A DNA stretch of 64,000 nucleotides from Sandaracinaceae bacterium (GTDB lineage Bacteria > Myxococcota_A > Polyangia > Polyangiales > Sandaracinaceae). Made by a program: the position numbers and the translations under genes. Below, piece by piece: positions 61,612 through 64,000 of this stretch. Every line of letters starts with the position of its first letter. Positions within the stretch are counted from its first letter, which is position 1. The stretch spans positions 124,001-188,000 of the forward strand of contig JAVJQK010000033.1 of the NCBI GenBank assembly GCA_040218145.1, in the 5' to 3' direction. The notes under the pieces were generated by a model that saw only the letters and a program-made list of their open reading frames with translations, made no database searches and was not told where the DNA came from.

Positions 61612-61938
61612 TCACCCGCGATGCATCAACTTCCACATCGTCGCGCGCGCCTTGTCGGCCCAGTCCGCGGGCCCTTCGACCGCCTCGTCACTCACGTACC
61701 CGAGCGCGGCCGCGGAGAGCAGCCAAACGCGGGTCTCGCCCGCCGACCCGTAGGCCGTGCCGAACCGCTCCCGCTCGTGCCCGCCGCCCCGCCGCTCGCC
61801 CTCGGCCAGGTTCCCGACCACGCTCGCCGCGCTGTCCCGCATCTGCCGAGCCAGGTTCTTGTCGTGCTTCGCGACCTCTTCCCAGATCGGCTTCATCGAG
61901 CGCAGCCAAACGATCGCTTCTTCGGTGATTCGGAGCAT
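61612..61938 (-). CDS. Four-helix-bundle protein (S23/avd-like family)
   Basis: 108 residues. Arg-Asp-Ser-Ala-Ala-Ser-Val-Val-Gly-Asn-Leu-Ala-Glu-Gly is the family's central motif, followed by Ala-Tyr-Gly-Ser-Ala-Gly-Glu-Thr and Ala-Ala-Leu-Gly-Tyr. The fold is a four-helix bundle as in 23S-rRNA intervening-sequence proteins and the Avd accessory proteins of diversity-generating retroelements. Here there is no reverse transcriptase or rRNA. The gene sits between two simple-sequence arrays. Role unknown. Confidence 0.85.
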   Translation of the reverse strand: MLRITEEAIVWLRSMKPIWEEVAKHDKNLARQMRDSAASVVGNLAEGERRGGGHERERFGTAYGSAGETRVWLLSAAALGYVSDEAVEGPADWADKARATMWKLMHRG

Positions 61939-62200
61939 GTGCTCATCCGCTCTGAGGCGACCCAGATGTCGACCTGACGCCCTTCGTCCTCACACCGCCC
62001 GCCGCAGGACGCGGGTGGGCTAGTCAAGGACGAGGGCCCGTAGGGCCCGAAGCCAGCCGCAGGCTGGGGCCGCAGGCCTCCTTTACTCGCCCGCACGCGT
62101 CCGGCACCGTCGAGGGCGGAGGACGAGCGCCATTCACATTGCTGGGTGCGAGACGCGGACCGTCTAGCCCAGCAGGCGAGCGGAGAGCCGGCGACCCGGG

Positions 62201-62447
62201 GAGCGGTCACGGCAGCGGATGCGGCAGCGGGAGCGGCAGCGGACTCGGCAGCGGACTCGGCAGCGGACTCGGTCGCGGTCGCGGTCGCGGATGCGGACTC
62301 GGTCGCGGACGCGGTCGCGGATGCGGACTCGGCAGCGGACGCGGATGCGGACTCGGGAGCGGCAGCGGATTCGGGAGCGGACTCGGGAGCGGATCCGGGG
62401 AGCGGGGACGCGAGCAGATGCGGCGGCGCGAGCAGATGCGGAAGCGG
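62201..62447. repeat. Second hexamer-like array (GCGGAC/GCGGCA/TCGGGA) right of the four-helix gene
   Basis: About 250 bases of degenerate GCGGNN and NNCGGN units. They end with two copies of GCGAGCAGATGCGG. Between 61939 and 62200 nothing else is recognisable apart from short GC-rich inverted segments near 62030-62075 (GGGCCCGTAGGGCCC). Confidence 0.8.
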
Positions 62448-62523
62448 AGCAAGAACCAGGAGCAAGAGTGGCTGGTCGCTCCAGCCCTTTCCCCGCCTGG
62501 TCCCGGCACAACCCAGGCGAGCT

Positions 62524-63540
62524 TCAGCTGGCCTGATGCTTCTCGAGCGAGTCCCGCCACACGGGATGCCACGGCGCGACGTGCCCCCGCCTCGCGTAGC
62601 GCGCGTCCTGCCGCTCCCACCAGCGTCTCAGAATCGCGTCCTGCACATGCCCCGCGCCTGGCGGTGACGGGAGGGCGAGCGCGCCGAACGGGTTGGGCCG
62701 GACGTAGGCCCAGAGCTCGAGCCGGGACGCGGGGCCGCTGGCGTGCCCGCGCGCGTGGAAGCCATGCGTGTCGGCCACGACGAGGGTGTTGGCGGGGACC
62801 GCGAAGTCGATCGGCGCTTGGAGACCGAGGCGCTCGCGGTCCGCTTCCGTCAAGCGAAGCGAGCCGCGCGCCGAGTAGCTGTCGCGGTCGGACACCGCGT
62901 CCAGGCTGCGCTCGCGCTCCCAGCGGAGGCGCTCCAGGGTCAGCCGGTGGGAGCCGGGCACGAAACGCAGCGGGCCCGCATCGGGGGCGACGTCCTCGAG
63001 GAACAGCCACGCCTTGGCCGTCGCGTGAAAGGTGTCGGAGTGGAGGTGCTTCTGCGGATCGGGCGCGGCGCGGCGGACGCGGTTGAGGATCTGCTGCACG
63101 TAGAAGAGCGGAGGCCAGGTCGAGCCCGCCGCGTAGGCGACGACGCGGCGGAGGCGTGGGTCGCGCACCGCGCGGCCGATGGCCGGCATGCGACGGCGCG
63201 TCGCGCCATCCAGCAGCACGCGGTGCGTCAATGTGTCTCCCTGCACGCACTCCCGCACCTGGCCCCGGTACGCGCGCGCCTCCCGCAGCGCGGCCTCGAA
63301 CGTGGCGGGCGGGAGGAAGCGCTCGATCTTCACGAAGCCGTCTCGCGCGAAGTCGCGCCGCACCGACGCGTCGACCATGGGCGCCAGCTGCGCGCGGCGC
63401 GCCGACACGCAGGCGTGCGCGAGCGCGACGCGGGCCGCGTGCAGGCCGAGGCGGTTCAGGTGTGGATCCCCGAGGATGGGGTTGTCGCGGAAGGACTTCC
63501 CCTGCCCGAAGACCTGGGCGAGCGCGAGCAGACGGTTCAC
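62524..63540 (-). CDS. Phytanoyl-CoA dioxygenase (PhyH)-family oxygenase
   Basis: 338 residues. After a 45-residue N-terminus the PhyH domain has Phe-Ala-Arg-Asp-Gly-Phe-Val-Lys-Ile. The iron ligands lie in His-Leu-His-Ser-Asp-Thr-Phe-His and Asp-Thr-His-Gly-Phe-His, the 2-oxoglutarate Arg in Ala-Ser-Arg-Leu-Glu-Leu, and Phe-Val-Pro-Gly-Ser-His precedes them. GTG start at 63540 overlaps the upstream stop by four bases. It likely hydroxylates a small molecule; a decayed copy of its last 45 codons is at 60232. Confidence 0.88.
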   Translation of the reverse strand: MNRLLALAQVFGQGKSFRDNPILGDPHLNRLGLHAARVALAHACVSARRAQLAPMVDASVRRDFARDGFVKIERFLPPATFEAALREARAYRGQVRECVQGDTLTHRVLLDGATRRRMPAIGRAVRDPRLRRVVAYAAGSTWPPLFYVQQILNRVRRAAPDPQKHLHSDTFHATAKAWLFLEDVAPDAGPLRFVPGSHRLTLERLRWERERSLDAVSDRDSYSARGSLRLTEADRERLGLQAPIDFAVPANTLVVADTHGFHARGHASGPASRLELWAYVRPNPFGALALPSPPGAGHVQDAILRRWWERQDARYARRGHVAPWHPVWRDSLEKHQAS

Positions 63541-64000
63541 GAGACGATCAGCACGCTGCACGGGAAGCGCGTGGCCACGCTGCGCTCGCCGAGCCGATCG
63601 GAGAGCGCGCTGCCGCGCGGCACGAGCAGGAGTCCCCCCGGGCTCTCGGCCACCGCGCGCCGCACGGTCGCGGCCCGGACGTCGATCATGCGGCGCGAGG
63701 CCTGCGCGCGCTCGGCGCCCGGGACGAGCCACACCTCGAGCTTCGCGCCCCGCTCCGCCAGCGCCTCGCCGACCCCCAGCGCGCGCTCCGCCGCCGGGCT
63801 CCCGTCGAAGAGCACCCGCACCGGCGCGCGACGGGCCGCCCGCGGGGACGAGCCGCCCCAGCCGATCAGCGCGACGTCCCCCTCGACGAAACGAGAGAAC
63901 AGCCCCGAGGCCGGCCCGCGCTCGACACGGAAGGCCCGCAGCTCGCGCTCGACCACCTCGCGCGCGCGGGCCGCGATGGCGCGCCACTCCCGCTCGATCT
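63537..64000 (-). CDS. Universal-stress-protein-like protein (5' end outside window)
   Basis: The frame is open to the window edge. From the right edge the sequence starts with a helix (Glu-Arg-Glu-Trp-Arg-Ala-Ile-Ala-Ala-Arg) and continues into an alpha/beta domain with Val-Arg-Val-Leu-Phe-Asp-Gly-Ser-Pro, Ala-Leu-Gly-Val-Gly-Glu-Ala-Leu and a C-terminal Cys-Ser-Val-Leu-Ile-Val-Ser. The order resembles one UspA half. An internal GTG at 63956 is a possible start, but the upstream codons look coding. It is coupled to the PhyH gene. Confidence 0.65.
   Translation of the reverse strand, partial: IEREWRAIAARAREVVERELRAFRVERGPASGLFSRFVEGDVALIGWGGSSPRAARRAPVRVLFDGSPAAERALGVGEALAERGAKLEVWLVPGAERAQASRRMIDVRAATVRRAVAESPGGLLLVPRGSALSDRLGERSVATRFPCSVLIVS

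Noticed and set aside
61612-61938. Avd of a diversity-generating retroelement
   Set aside because: No reverse transcriptase, template repeat or variable repeat is in the window.

Overview
The window is very GC-rich (about 70%) bacterial chromosome with a strong G/C bias at third codon positions and dense gene packing. Cysteine-rich secreted proteins with Asp/Gly-rich linkers, very long TPR proteins, HDOD-GGDEF signalling, a class II DAHP synthase and MerR-TPR regulators together suggest a Myxococcota (Polyangia, Sandaracinus-like) genome. That placement is inference from gene content; there is no rRNA or tRNA gene here. Fourteen adjacent gene pairs overlap by exactly four bases (GTGA or ATGA), so translational coupling looks common.

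Layout. 1-6113: tail of an alpha/beta-hydrolase, a DUF2203 protein and a 1.7-kilo-residue TPR protein. 6117-12684: a six-repeat Cys-rich lipoprotein, a MerR-TPR regulator, a metallophosphoesterase and a CorC/HlyC-type membrane protein. 12853-17630: an unusual chaperone operon (J-domain/TPR protein, DnaK, and a third protein sharing a module with the J protein). 17729-22630: arginine biosynthesis (argF, argD, argB) interrupted by a tandemly duplicated Cys-motif membrane protein; the duplication carried a piece of the 3' end of argB with it. 22661-29514: acyl-ACP thioesterase-like protein, HDOD-GGDEF cyclase, hslVU, fabD and a carotenoid/retinol-type FAD oxidoreductase.

29524-38227 holds the most unusual locus: a tightly coupled minus-strand operon of a Tat-type lipoprotein, a ketosynthase fused to a truncated catalytically dead ketosynthase half, an acyl carrier protein, a GcvT-fold protein, a ketoreductase, a hotdog dehydratase, a second lipoprotein and, 26 bases on, a degenerate protein kinase. 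It looks like a small dedicated acyl or polyene biosynthesis and export system of unknown product. 38269-49929: esterase, cupin, XerC-type recombinase, TrmFO, DprA, AstB, a membrane-anchored PD-(D/E)XK-like protein, a lipoprotein, an APH/AlkB/GloB operon, a WbuC-type cupin and class II DAHP synthase. 49930-58284: a SUFU-domain protein behind a 16-base repeat, a hydrolase/AttH-like pair, MscS channel, PaaI-like thioesterase, HelD-type helicase and an RluA-RlmI fusion.

58297-64000: a large Cys-rich lipoprotein, then about 2.2 kb of unstable-looking DNA (long period-15 and hexamer-like arrays, a 106-base tandem duplication, a four-helix-bundle S23-family gene) bounded on the left by a decayed C-terminal copy of the PhyH-type dioxygenase gene whose intact copy lies to the right. 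The window ends inside a universal-stress-protein-like gene.
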